A DNA stretch of 10,389 nt from Beijerinckiaceae bacterium (GTDB lineage: Bacteria; Pseudomonadota; Alphaproteobacteria; Rhizobiales; Beijerinckiaceae): positions 1 to 10,389 of the forward strand of contig CANGOK010000097.1 of NCBI GenBank assembly GCA_947455285.1, given 5' to 3'. The notes under the pieces are model-generated. The model worked only from the letters and a program-made list of their open reading frames with translations. It was not told the DNA's origin and searched no databases. This document shows positions 1 to 6,207 of this stretch, piece after piece. The stretch's first letter is position 1; every line of letters begins with the position of its first letter. A program made the position numbers and the translations under genes.

Positions 1-1508
1 ATGACCTTGCGTCCGTCCGCGGCGGGAGAAGCCTGCGCCAGAAGCGCTGCGGCGGCTTCGCTCAGCTTTTGCGCAGCGCGCGGCGCGGGCGCAGCCTTCG
101 CCATGGCGCCATATCGGCCGACATGCGCCGCGGCCTTCAGCGCCTTGTCGATCTCGTGCAGGACCGGCAGATGCGGGAAGTCAGCGCGGAAGCTGCGTGT
201 GTAATCGCTGTACATATAGGAGGCCATGGAGACGACGGAGACAGGCTTGCGCTTGCCTTCCACCACCATGGCGTCAACCGTGCGCAGATTGCCCGCCTTG
301 GCGTTCTGGCCTTCCTTGAGCGGCAGCTCCTCCTGCACCAGCAGCATGTCTATGTTCGGATCTTCAAGCATGATGTCGATGCATTTGAAATAGACCTCGG
401 CGCTCGACAGGGCCGCAAAGCCTGCGTCGAGAGGATTGCCGAGCGAAGTGCCGACGCCGAGCTGCTCCTTCAATCGCGCCAGCGTCTCAGGCGTCAGAGC
501 AGGGAAGGTTACGTCGTGGCGCTCCGCGCCTTCGAGCATCAGTCCCTTGAGGCCGCCCGAAAAAGTGATGCCGCCGAGGCGAGAGCCAGCGGGAATCTCG
601 GCGTGGGTGAGGTATTCCGCGCTTTCCACCATTTCGTCGATGGTGGACACGCGCAGCACGCCAAGCGGCTTCGTCACGGCGTCGAAGCAGGCTAGCGAAC
701 CTGCGAGCGATCCGGTATGGGCGAGTGCGGCCGCGCGGCTTGCTTCCGAACCGCCGATCTTCATCGCAACGATGGGTTTGCGCGCGGCGAAGGCCTCTGC
801 GCAGGCAGACAAGAAATCGTCGGCGTCGCGGATCGCTTCGATGAAGCAGCAGATGACCTTCACATTCGGCTCCGCCACCATGTAGCGGATGTAATCGGCG
901 GTGGTGAGGCCGACTTCATTGCCATTGGTGATGGCGTAGGCTGGCGTCATGCCGCGGCTTTTCATGGCGCGATAAATGGCCATGACGATGCCGCCGCTCT
1001 GGCCGAAAAGGCCGACGCCGCCGACCGTAAAATCGGTGATGCGATCATCGGGAACGGTGCAGAATTCGAAGGGCGAGGCGAGGTTGCCCATGCAGTTGGG
1101 GCCGGACACCGCAAGCCCGCTTTCCTGCACGGCGGCGCGCAATTGCTCGCCAAGCGCGCGGCCTTCGGGATCGCCGCCTTCGCCAAAACCGCTGGAGAAC
1201 ACCGTCGCGCTGCGCGCGCCAGCCTTGCCAGCAGCGCGGATCGCGTCGATGGCGGCGGCGCCGGGAACCAGCACCACCACATGGTCGGGCTTGCCGGGCA
1301 AGGACGCGAGATCAGGATAGCACGTCTGCTCCCAAACGGTTTCGGCGCGCGGATTGACCGGGTAGATCGGGCCCTTGTAGCCGACGCGCTTCAAGGTGCG
1401 ATATACGCGCTTCGCCCAACTACCGTTCCTGTCGCTGGCGCCGACGATTGCGATGCTCGCGGGATTGAGCAGGGCCTTCACCTGCTCGATGCTTGAAGTC
1501 TGCGTCAT
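1..1508 (-). CDS. NDP-forming acyl-CoA synthetase (acetate--CoA ligase, ADP-forming, family), C-terminus outside window
   Basis: The frame stays open from an ATG at 1508 to the window edge, giving 502 residues with no stop, so the gene is cut at its 3' end. Enzymes of this family convert an organic acid, CoA and ATP to acyl-CoA, ADP and phosphate through a phospho-histidine. Residues about 10-135 form the Rossmann-like CoA-binding domain (IVGASDRNG near 21-29). The succinyl-CoA-ligase-like domain follows, with GPNCMG at 136-141 and GQSGG at 169-173. The motif HTGSLAG at 264-270 carries the expected phosphorylated His264. The reading frame ends at the linker where a fused ATP-grasp domain normally begins; full-length fused proteins are about 700 residues. 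AGGAG lies 10 bases before the chosen start, and an in-frame ATG at 1517 is an alternative with poorer spacing. The gene begins 23 bases after the binding-protein gene and is probably the last gene seen of a four-gene operon. The acid it uses cannot be read from the sequence. Confidence 0.9.
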   Translation of the reverse strand, partial: MTQTSSIEQVKALLNPASIAIVGASDRNGSWAKRVYRTLKRVGYKGPIYPVNPRAETVWEQTCYPDLASLPGKPDHVVVLVPGAAAIDAIRAAGKAGARSATVFSSGFGEGGDPEGRALGEQLRAAVQESGLAVSGPNCMGNLASPFEFCTVPDDRITDFTVGGVGLFGQSGGIVMAIYRAMKSRGMTPAYAITNGNEVGLTTADYIRYMVAEPNVKVICCFIEAIRDADDFLSACAEAFAARKPIVAMKIGGSEASRAAALAHTGSLAGSLACFDAVTKPLGVLRVSTIDEMVESAEYLTHAEIPAGSRLGGITFSGGLKGLMLEGAERHDVTFPALTPETLARLKEQLGVGTSLGNPLDAGFAALSSAEVYFKCIDIMLEDPNIDMLLVQEELPLKEGQNAKAGNLRTVDAMVVEGKRKPVSVVSMASYMYSDYTRSFRADFPHLPVLHEIDKALKAAAHVGRYGAMAKAAPAPRAAQKLSEAAAALLAQASPAADGRKV

Positions 1509-1531
1509 ATTCCTCATTCTCCTGGGCGCTT

Positions 1532-2560
1532 TTAGCGGAACATCTGCTGATAAAGCGCAGCCCATTTCTCATAGTCGCGCGCGATGTCGTCCGGGCTCAT
1601 CACCACGGCCTTGAACCCGCCGGTCGAGGGCGCAAGCTCGGGCATGGAGGCGGGAACATCAGAGCGGGTGGGGAAGTAATCCGCCTTCTGGAAGATCCGC
1701 TGACCTTCCTTCGAGATCAGATATTCCAGAAAGAGCTTCGCGGCGCTTGGATGGGGCGCCGCCGACATGATCGCATGCAGTTCGGTCTGCACCATCACGG
1801 GTTCAAGCTTCAGCCATTGCGATGGGGCGCCCTTCTTCGCGCTCAAAGCTGCATGGTGATTGAAGATCTGCAGCACGATCGGATATTCGCCTGCGATGAC
1901 CTGATCGAGCACGGCGCGCGCGCTGGCGCTGACTGATTTGATGCGCTGCTCTCCGAGCTTGCCAAGATAGGCCATGCCCTTTTCTTCGCCCATGGCGCGC
2001 AGCACATGGCCGATGAAGCCTGGCGCGCCGGATGTGTCGTTGGGCTTCCAGACGATCTTGTCTGTCCATTTCTTGTCGAGCAGATCCTCGTAAGTCTTGG
2101 GGCGATCTTTTTCGGGCACGAGATCGGTGTTCACCGCAGGCGTCATCACATAGTAATTGGCCGCGACCCAATAGCCGTTCGGGTCTTTGAATTCGTCCGG
2201 CAAAGCTTTTGCGCCGTCAAGATTGATCTTCATGACGGCGCCAGCGTCTTGCAGCGGTTTGAGGCCGCTCGTCATGGCGAAGACGTCGGCCTGCACATTG
2301 CCCGCCTTCTGCTCGTTCATTAGTTTGAGCAGATTGGCCTGACTGTCAGCGCGGGCATATTCGACCTTCACACCATATTTGGCTTCAAAGCCGGCGACGA
2401 GGGGACGCACGATCTGGTCGACGATGAGGTCTGTGTAATAGACGACCTTGCCTTCCTGCTTCGCTTTGGCGATCAGTTCGGGGCTAACATCTTGCGCGCA
2501 TGCGGCGCCAGAAATGATTAGCGCTGCGGTCAGCGCGACAGCCTTCATCGAAGCCTTCAT
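1532..2560 (-). CDS. Secreted ABC-transporter substrate-binding protein, AfuA/FbpA-like (extracellular solute-binding protein)
   Basis: A 342-residue protein with a Sec signal peptide: basic start MKASMK, hydrophobic stretch about 7-17, and a likely signal peptidase I site after A22 (ACA|QD). Cys21 lacks a proper lipobox because Gly occupies -3, so I favour a soluble periplasmic protein over a lipoprotein. The mature chain resembles the AfuA/SBP_bac_6 group once labelled ferric-iron binders (GKVVYYTDL near 37-45, ADVFAMTSG near 91-99, PKTYEDLLDKKWTDKIVW 154-171). Where iron binders of this fold carry a Tyr-Tyr pair, this protein reads FNHHAA (233-238), which argues for an organic ligand. The open frame extends upstream to 2716, but inside the neighbouring gene; the ATG at 2560 is preceded by GGAGG with a 6-base gap and starts the signal peptide. 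No permease or ATPase gene lies in the window, so its partners must be elsewhere. The gene sits between an aldolase-like and an acyl-CoA synthetase gene, which suggests it captures the acid that they process. Confidence 0.9.
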   Translation of the reverse strand: MKASMKAVALTAALIISGAACAQDVSPELIAKAKQEGKVVYYTDLIVDQIVRPLVAGFEAKYGVKVEYARADSQANLLKLMNEQKAGNVQADVFAMTSGLKPLQDAGAVMKINLDGAKALPDEFKDPNGYWVAANYYVMTPAVNTDLVPEKDRPKTYEDLLDKKWTDKIVWKPNDTSGAPGFIGHVLRAMGEEKGMAYLGKLGEQRIKSVSASARAVLDQVIAGEYPIVLQIFNHHAALSAKKGAPSQWLKLEPVMVQTELHAIMSAAPHPSAAKLFLEYLISKEGQRIFQKADYFPTRSDVPASMPELAPSTGGFKAVVMSPDDIARDYEKWAALYQQMFR

Positions 2561-2582
2561 CTGCGTCCTCCCATTTTGATTT

Positions 2583-2588
2583 ATTATA
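2583..2588 (-). promoter_or_regulatory. TATAAT hexamer upstream of the binding-protein gene (possible -10)
   Basis: Read on the minus strand, positions 2588 to 2583 spell TATAAT, a perfect -10 hexamer in an otherwise very GC-rich region, 22 bases before the binding-protein start codon. At the usual spacing (about 2606-2611) there is no recognisable -35; that position falls in the loop and right arm of the adjacent hairpin. An internal promoter raising expression of the binding protein is possible but weakly supported. Confidence 0.2.
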
Positions 2589-2596
2589 GTGGGGGA

Positions 2597-2616
2597 GGGG
2601 CGCGTTTTTGCGCCCC
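2597..2616 (-). other. Intercistronic stem-loop between aldolase-like and binding-protein genes
   Basis: The arms GGGGCGC (2597-2603) and GCGCCCC (2610-2616) are perfect 7-base inverted repeats around a 6-base loop, in the 64-base gap between two co-oriented genes. On the transcribed minus strand no run of U follows the stem, so a standard intrinsic terminator is unlikely. A stem at this place could block 3' decay, giving separate stability to the downstream message, or act as an attenuator. The structure is seen; the role is inference. Confidence 0.45.
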
Positions 2617-2624
2617 CGCCAGTC

Positions 2625-3362
2625 TTACTTTTTCTTGTATTGCAGCAGATGGCCGCAGCCGGCCTTTTTGGCCCAATAGGCGATGGCGCGGAAGAGATCC
2701 TTCCCGCCGGGACCATCAGCGTCGCGCACGGCGATTTCGCCAGCCGACAGAGGCTTCACCGTGCCTCCCAGCATCATCGCCTCTTTTTGAACCTTGGCGT
2801 TCTGGGGCAGATAGATGGAGGATTTCAGCACTTCGCCAAGCGTGCGGCCTGCAGCGGTGAAGCCATGGCCGCGCATCAGCGCCACGCGATTTTTGCCCAG
2901 GGTCTTCGCGAGATCACGGCCGTGATCCATGTTAACGACGAGCAAGCCGGTGTCGCCGAAGGTGTCGCGAATGTCCCAGACGGGAATCGTCTCGCCGCAC
3001 TGGCTCGCGGTGTGGATGCAGGGCTGCAGGGGCACCGAGCTGATGGTGAAGGGCAGCACGTCGAGCGCATGGCTATGCACCACTGCGTTGATATGCGGAT
3101 TGGCTTCATAGACGCCTGCGTGAATGAAACGCTCGTGATAGGGCGGATCGGTGCGGCCGTCCGTGACCTGACCATTCATGTCGAATTCCATGATGTCGGA
3201 ATGTTCGACAAGCTCGGGGCTGCACGAGCGCGACAGGAGGAAGCGATCGGGCTTGTGGGGGTGGCGCACACTGACATGGCCGAAGGCGTCGACGACGCCT
3301 TGTCCCGCGAGAATGCGATTGGCGAGCACGAGTTCGTTAATCAGCTCGTCGAGGTCAACCAT
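2625..3362 (-). CDS. Class II aldolase/adducin-family protein, possible aldolase or hydroxyaromatic decarboxylase
   Basis: A 245-residue cytoplasmic protein of normal length for the class II aldolase/adducin fold (L-fuculose-1-phosphate aldolase type). The zinc site is complete: HSH gives His96 and His98, RGHG gives His166, and Glu77 in YHERFIH matches the catalytic acid of fuculose-phosphate aldolase. The pattern AFGHVSVRHP (26-35), LSRSCSPELV (43-52) and VWDIRDTFGDT (128-138) marks the subgroup usually annotated only as class II aldolase/adducin. To my knowledge that subgroup includes 3,4-dihydroxyphthalate decarboxylases of phthalate catabolism as well as sugar-type aldolases. The start ATG at 3362 is preceded by AAGGGA at a normal distance. 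The gene lies 48 bases after a gentisate-dioxygenase-like gene in the same direction, so cleavage or decarboxylation of an aromatic acid or its ring-opened product is more plausible than sugar-phosphate metabolism. The exact substrate is unknown. Confidence 0.88.
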   Translation of the reverse strand: MVDLDELINELVLANRILAGQGVVDAFGHVSVRHPHKPDRFLLSRSCSPELVEHSDIMEFDMNGQVTDGRTDPPYHERFIHAGVYEANPHINAVVHSHALDVLPFTISSVPLQPCIHTASQCGETIPVWDIRDTFGDTGLLVVNMDHGRDLAKTLGKNRVALMRGHGFTAAGRTLGEVLKSSIYLPQNAKVQKEAMMLGGTVKPLSAGEIAVRDADGPGGKDLFRAIAYWAKKAGCGHLLQYKKK

Positions 3363-3372
3363 GTTTCATCCC

Positions 3373-3404
3373 TTGATTGATGGCGCGTCGCGCCTGTTGA
3401 TTGA
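3373..3404. repeat. 8-base direct repeat flanking a short palindrome in the cupin-aldolase gap
   Basis: The octamer TTGATTGA occurs at 3373-3380 and again at 3397-3404, exactly 24 bases apart. Between the copies lies the near-perfect palindrome GGCGCG-T-CGCGCC (3382-3394). The element fills most of the 48-base gap between two co-directional genes, and the copy at 3373-3380 abuts the ribosome binding site of the aldolase-like gene. It could be an mRNA element or a protein site, or chance; the sequence alone does not decide. Confidence 0.4.
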
Positions 3405-3410
3405 ACTTTA

Positions 3411-4379
3411 TCAGCGCGCGGCTTCGATGGGCCGCAGCCAGCCGAGGAACCGCATCAGCGGTTCATCGCTGACGCGAAGCAGGTAGCATTCCTCCTCAGC
3501 CCGCCAGAGCTGCGACGTGCTGCTGGGCGCCGCGATGACATCGGCGCGGCTGGCGTTGAAGGTCACGCCATCGATGGTCGCGCGCGCCTTGCCCTGCATC
3601 ACCGTGTAAATGCAGCTGAGGGTCGAGGGCTCCATCGTGAAGGAGGCGCCGGCCTCCAGCCGCACCACATTCAGCGCGATGGTGGTGAGGGCGGGATCGC
3701 CGAGCGCGATCTCGCGATGGCCGGGCGTCATGTCGCTCGCTTCCGCCAGTCGGCGCTTCGTTTCGGAGAAAGCGAAACGGGCTGGGCTGTCGGGCGCGAT
3801 GATGTCGGTGTGCTCCACCATCTCTTCGTGATGTTCGAAGAACATGGGGCCGAGCAGGTGGGTCAGCGGCACATCGAGAAAGTCGATCCAGTAGCCATTG
3901 GCTTTGCTCTCGTTGGCGTGGCCGTGCCAGGCCCAGTTCGACGTCAGCAGGACGTCGCCGGGCTCCATGGGAATCTTTTTCCCGTCAACCACGGTGTACA
4001 TGCCCGGCTCCGCCTGAGCCACGAAGCGAAGCGCATTGGCGGTGTGGCGGTGGGAGCGCGCGACCTCGCCCGCCTTCACCATCTGATAGGCGCTGACCAG
4101 CGTCGTGACCGTGGGGTAGAAATTGCCCGGCACGGGATTGTTGAGGATGAGGTTGCGCCTCTCGGCAAGCTCGGTGTTGACGAAGCGCCCCGCCGCATCG
4201 AGCGCCGCACGGGCCTGCGCCCATTCCCACTGCGCGGGAATGAACTGCTTCTTGGGTTTGGCGTACATCGAAGGCTCGCGCTTGGCCCAGCCGTTCTCGA
4301 TGCCTGCGCGCGCGAGCAGGCTCAGCAGCTCGTCCATGTTGCCGGCGTTTTCGAACTCCCGGGGGGCGACATGCGCCAT
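3411..4379 (-). CDS. Gentisate 1,2-dioxygenase-like bicupin ring-cleavage enzyme
   Basis: A 322-residue two-cupin protein, slightly shorter than typical gentisate 1,2-dioxygenases (about 340-370). Those Fe(II) enzymes open the ring of gentisate or related hydroxy-aromatic acids with O2. The N-terminal cupin holds the metal signature: HRHTANALRF with His110 and His112, MEPGDVLLT (138-146), and WAWHGH with His152 and His154. The C-terminal cupin (about 235-310) keeps the fold motifs YTVMQGKARATIDG (258-271) and LLRVSDEPLM (300-309), but both histidine positions are replaced (TMEPST near 248-253, TSQLW near 288-292), so only one iron site is expected. Related salicylate, 1-hydroxy-2-naphthoate and nitrosalicylate dioxygenases share this architecture, so the substrate need not be gentisate. 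The ATG at 4379 is the first after an in-frame stop and has AGGAG 6 bases upstream. It is the first gene of the minus-strand set and is transcribed away from the divergent region. Confidence 0.87.
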   Translation of the reverse strand: MAHVAPREFENAGNMDELLSLLARAGIENGWAKREPSMYAKPKKQFIPAQWEWAQARAALDAAGRFVNTELAERRNLILNNPVPGNFYPTVTTLVSAYQMVKAGEVARSHRHTANALRFVAQAEPGMYTVVDGKKIPMEPGDVLLTSNWAWHGHANESKANGYWIDFLDVPLTHLLGPMFFEHHEEMVEHTDIIAPDSPARFAFSETKRRLAEASDMTPGHREIALGDPALTTIALNVVRLEAGASFTMEPSTLSCIYTVMQGKARATIDGVTFNASRADVIAAPSSTSQLWRAEEECYLLRVSDEPLMRFLGWLRPIEAAR

Positions 4380-4533
4380 GGCTTTCTCCTGTCAGCGTTC
4401 CTCCGGCGCCGCGCGGGGCGCCTCTTTCCTCTTCCTTAGCATATCGAGCGCCGCGTCTTCCATCTTGATCGGCTGTTGACAGTCGCGCGCGCCGGTGGCC
4501 CGATGGCGCCACGGAAAAGATTCAGGGGGAAAC
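4380..4533. promoter_or_regulatory. Divergent promoter region between the cupin and ThDP-enzyme genes
   Basis: This 154-base gap must hold promoters for both directions. For the plus strand, TTGACA at 4476-4481 is a perfect -35 hexamer and sits inside CTGTTGACAG, whose ends CTGT/ACAG are inverted; no good -10 appears 16-18 bases later (4498-4505 is GC-rich). For the minus strand, TATGCT (forward 4438-4443) is a fair -10 without a clear -35. GGCGCC is repeated at 4405-4410 and 4417-4422 in the cupin leader, and GTGGC/GCCAC form a short inverted repeat at 4495-4512. AGGGGGA just before 4534 is the ribosome binding site of the plus-strand gene. Confidence 0.4.
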
Positions 4534-6207
4534 ATGCAGCTCACAGGCGGCGAGGCGCTGGTTGCGCAACTGGAGCGCGAAGGCGTCAGCCAGATTTTCG
4601 GAATTCCGGGCGTTCAACTCGATTTCGCTGTGGACGCCCTGCGCCGATCCAACGCGATTTCCTTTCGCACCACGCGCAACGAGCAGGCGGCCTCCTATAT
4701 GGCCGACGGCTATGCGCGCACCACGGGAAAGCCGGGCGTTTGCATGGTGGTTCCGGGCCCTGGCGTGCTGAATGCGTTGGCGGGGCTCTCAACCGCCTAC
4801 GCCTGCTCTTCTCGGGTGCTTTGCGTGGCTGGGCAGATCCATTCTGGCGCCATCGGGCGCGGCCTTGGACTGCTCCATGAAATCCAGAATTCGTCCGCGG
4901 TCTTCGATTCCGTCACGAAATGGCGCGGGCTCGCCAATAGCCCCGGCGAAGTGCCCGGCCTCATCCGCCGCGCCCATGAGGAAATGGAAAGCGGACGTCC
5001 GGGCCCCGTCGCGGTCGAAATTCCGCAAGATGTGCTGGCGATGAAAGGCGAGGTTTCGCTTGTCGATCCCTATGCACGCGATCTACGCACGAAGCCGGAT
5101 CAGGCCGCAGTGCGGCGCGCTGCGGAACTCATCGCGCGCGCCGAATTCCCCGTGATTTTCGCTGGCGGCGGCGTCATCGCCGCGCGGGCGACGAAGGCGC
5201 TGACGAGATTCGCCGAGCGGCTTGGAGCCCCCGTCGTCATGAGCGAGAATGGCCGTGGCGCGATCTCGGATCATCACCCCCTGGCCTTCACCTCGCTTAG
5301 CGGTCGTGTGTTGGTTCCCGAGGCTGATCTTCTGATCGTCGTGGGGAGCCGATTTGCAGATTCGCGCGCGCCTGACGCGGTTTGGAGCCAGCCGGGCCAG
5401 CAATATCTATACATCAATGTGGACGAGCGTGCGGCTGACGCTCCGCGGCCCGAAGGGCTTTTTGTCTGCGCCGACGCGGGGCTCGCCATGGAGGCGCTTT
5501 GCGATGAGATGGATGGTGCATCAGCGCCTCGCCGCACCCTTAACGCCGGGGCCGTGGCGCGGCTGCGGGCTTGGCGGCAGTCGCAGGTCGACGCCATCGA
5601 GCCGCAGGCGACCTATGTGCGCGCCATCCGCGCCGCCCTCCCGGAGAACGGCGTCTTCGTGAACGAGCTGACGCAGGTCGGTTATTTCGCGAGAGAGGCC
5701 TATCCGGTCTATGAGCCCGGCACGATCATCTCGCCCGGCCACCAGGGCACGCTGGGCTATGGCTTCCCCACGGGCCTCGGCGTGGCGGCGGGCAATCCCG
5801 GGCGTCCCGTGGTGGCGATCTCGGGTGACGGCGGCTTTGGCTGGTGCATGCAGGAATTGTCCACCGCTCGCAAATACAACCTCGGGCTGGTGACGGTGGT
5901 TTTCGCCGACGGCCACTTCGGCAATGTGCGGGGCATGCTCAACGAGCAATTTGGCGCGGACTATGAAACCGAGCTCGCCAATCCCGACTACATGACCTTC
6001 GCCAAGGCCTTCGGCGTGCCCGCCACGCGGGTTACGTCGCCCGAGGCGCTGGAGGGCGCGCTGAAATCCGCCATTGCGGCGGGCGGACCGCATTTGATCG
6101 AGGTCCCCGTGGGCAAGATGCCGAGCCCATGGTCGCTGCTGCGCCTTCGCAACCGGGGCGGCGCGGCTGATCCGGGCGCCCCTGCGGTGCGCGGCGTTAC
6201 GGCATAA
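4534..6207 (+). CDS. Thiamine-diphosphate-dependent enzyme, acetolactate synthase/benzoylformate decarboxylase superfamily
   Basis: A 557-residue enzyme with the three-domain build of the IlvB-like superfamily. The N-terminal pyrimidine-binding domain (1-170) has FGIPG (22-26) and the activating Glu50 in RNEQAASYMADGYAR. The central domain (about 190-320) contains FAGGGVIAARA and LIVVGSRFADSRAPD. The C-terminal cofactor domain has GDGGFGW from 431 and a second Mg2+ ligand, Asp459, in FADGHFGNV, where most family members have Asn; I recall relatives reading NDGAYGNV, so this is a subgroup trait, not damage. Such enzymes decarboxylate or ligate 2-oxo acids. No IlvN-type regulatory subunit is adjacent, so valine/isoleucine biosynthesis is unlikely, and a 2-oxo acid from the neighbouring catabolic enzymes is a more natural substrate. 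The frame is open upstream from a GTG at 4495, but the ATG at 4534 has AGGGGGA in front and fits the family N-terminus. Its 3' end overlaps the opposing gene by 11 bases. Confidence 0.9.
   Translation: MQLTGGEALVAQLEREGVSQIFGIPGVQLDFAVDALRRSNAISFRTTRNEQAASYMADGYARTTGKPGVCMVVPGPGVLNALAGLSTAYACSSRVLCVAGQIHSGAIGRGLGLLHEIQNSSAVFDSVTKWRGLANSPGEVPGLIRRAHEEMESGRPGPVAVEIPQDVLAMKGEVSLVDPYARDLRTKPDQAAVRRAAELIARAEFPVIFAGGGVIAARATKALTRFAERLGAPVVMSENGRGAISDHHPLAFTSLSGRVLVPEADLLIVVGSRFADSRAPDAVWSQPGQQYLYINVDERAADAPRPEGLFVCADAGLAMEALCDEMDGASAPRRTLNAGAVARLRAWRQSQVDAIEPQATYVRAIRAALPENGVFVNELTQVGYFAREAYPVYEPGTIISPGHQGTLGYGFPTGLGVAAGNPGRPVVAISGDGGFGWCMQELSTARKYNLGLVTVVFADGHFGNVRGMLNEQFGADYETELANPDYMTFAKAFGVPATRVTSPEALEGALKSAIAAGGPHLIEVPVGKMPSPWSLLRLRNRGGAADPGAPAVRGVTA

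Noticed and set aside
69..1496. Plus-strand open frames of 208 and 259 residues at the left end.
   Set aside because: They are antisense shadows of the acyl-CoA synthetase gene, whose translation shows the expected CoA-binding, GPNC and HTG motifs throughout.
2597..2616. Intrinsic terminator ending the cupin-aldolase transcript.
   Set aside because: The stem is strong, but no U-tract follows it on the minus strand, so it is recorded as a stem-loop only.
2561..2716. A 52-residue N-terminal extension of the binding protein.
   Set aside because: It would overlap the end of the aldolase-like gene and put a non-signal sequence in front of a clear signal peptide that has its own ribosome binding site.
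2589..3380. Plus-strand 263-residue open frame.
   Set aside because: It mirrors the class II aldolase gene; the minus-strand frame has the complete zinc-ligand set and a ribosome binding site, and the plus frame has no recognisable motif.
3717..4439. Plus-strand 240-residue open frame reading into the divergent region.
   Set aside because: It is antisense to the cupin gene, whose histidine motifs and start context are convincing.
4495..4533. GTG start giving 13 extra residues on the ThDP enzyme.
   Set aside because: The ATG at 4534 has a strong AGGGGGA in front and matches the family N-terminus; the extra residues would overlap the ribosome binding site.
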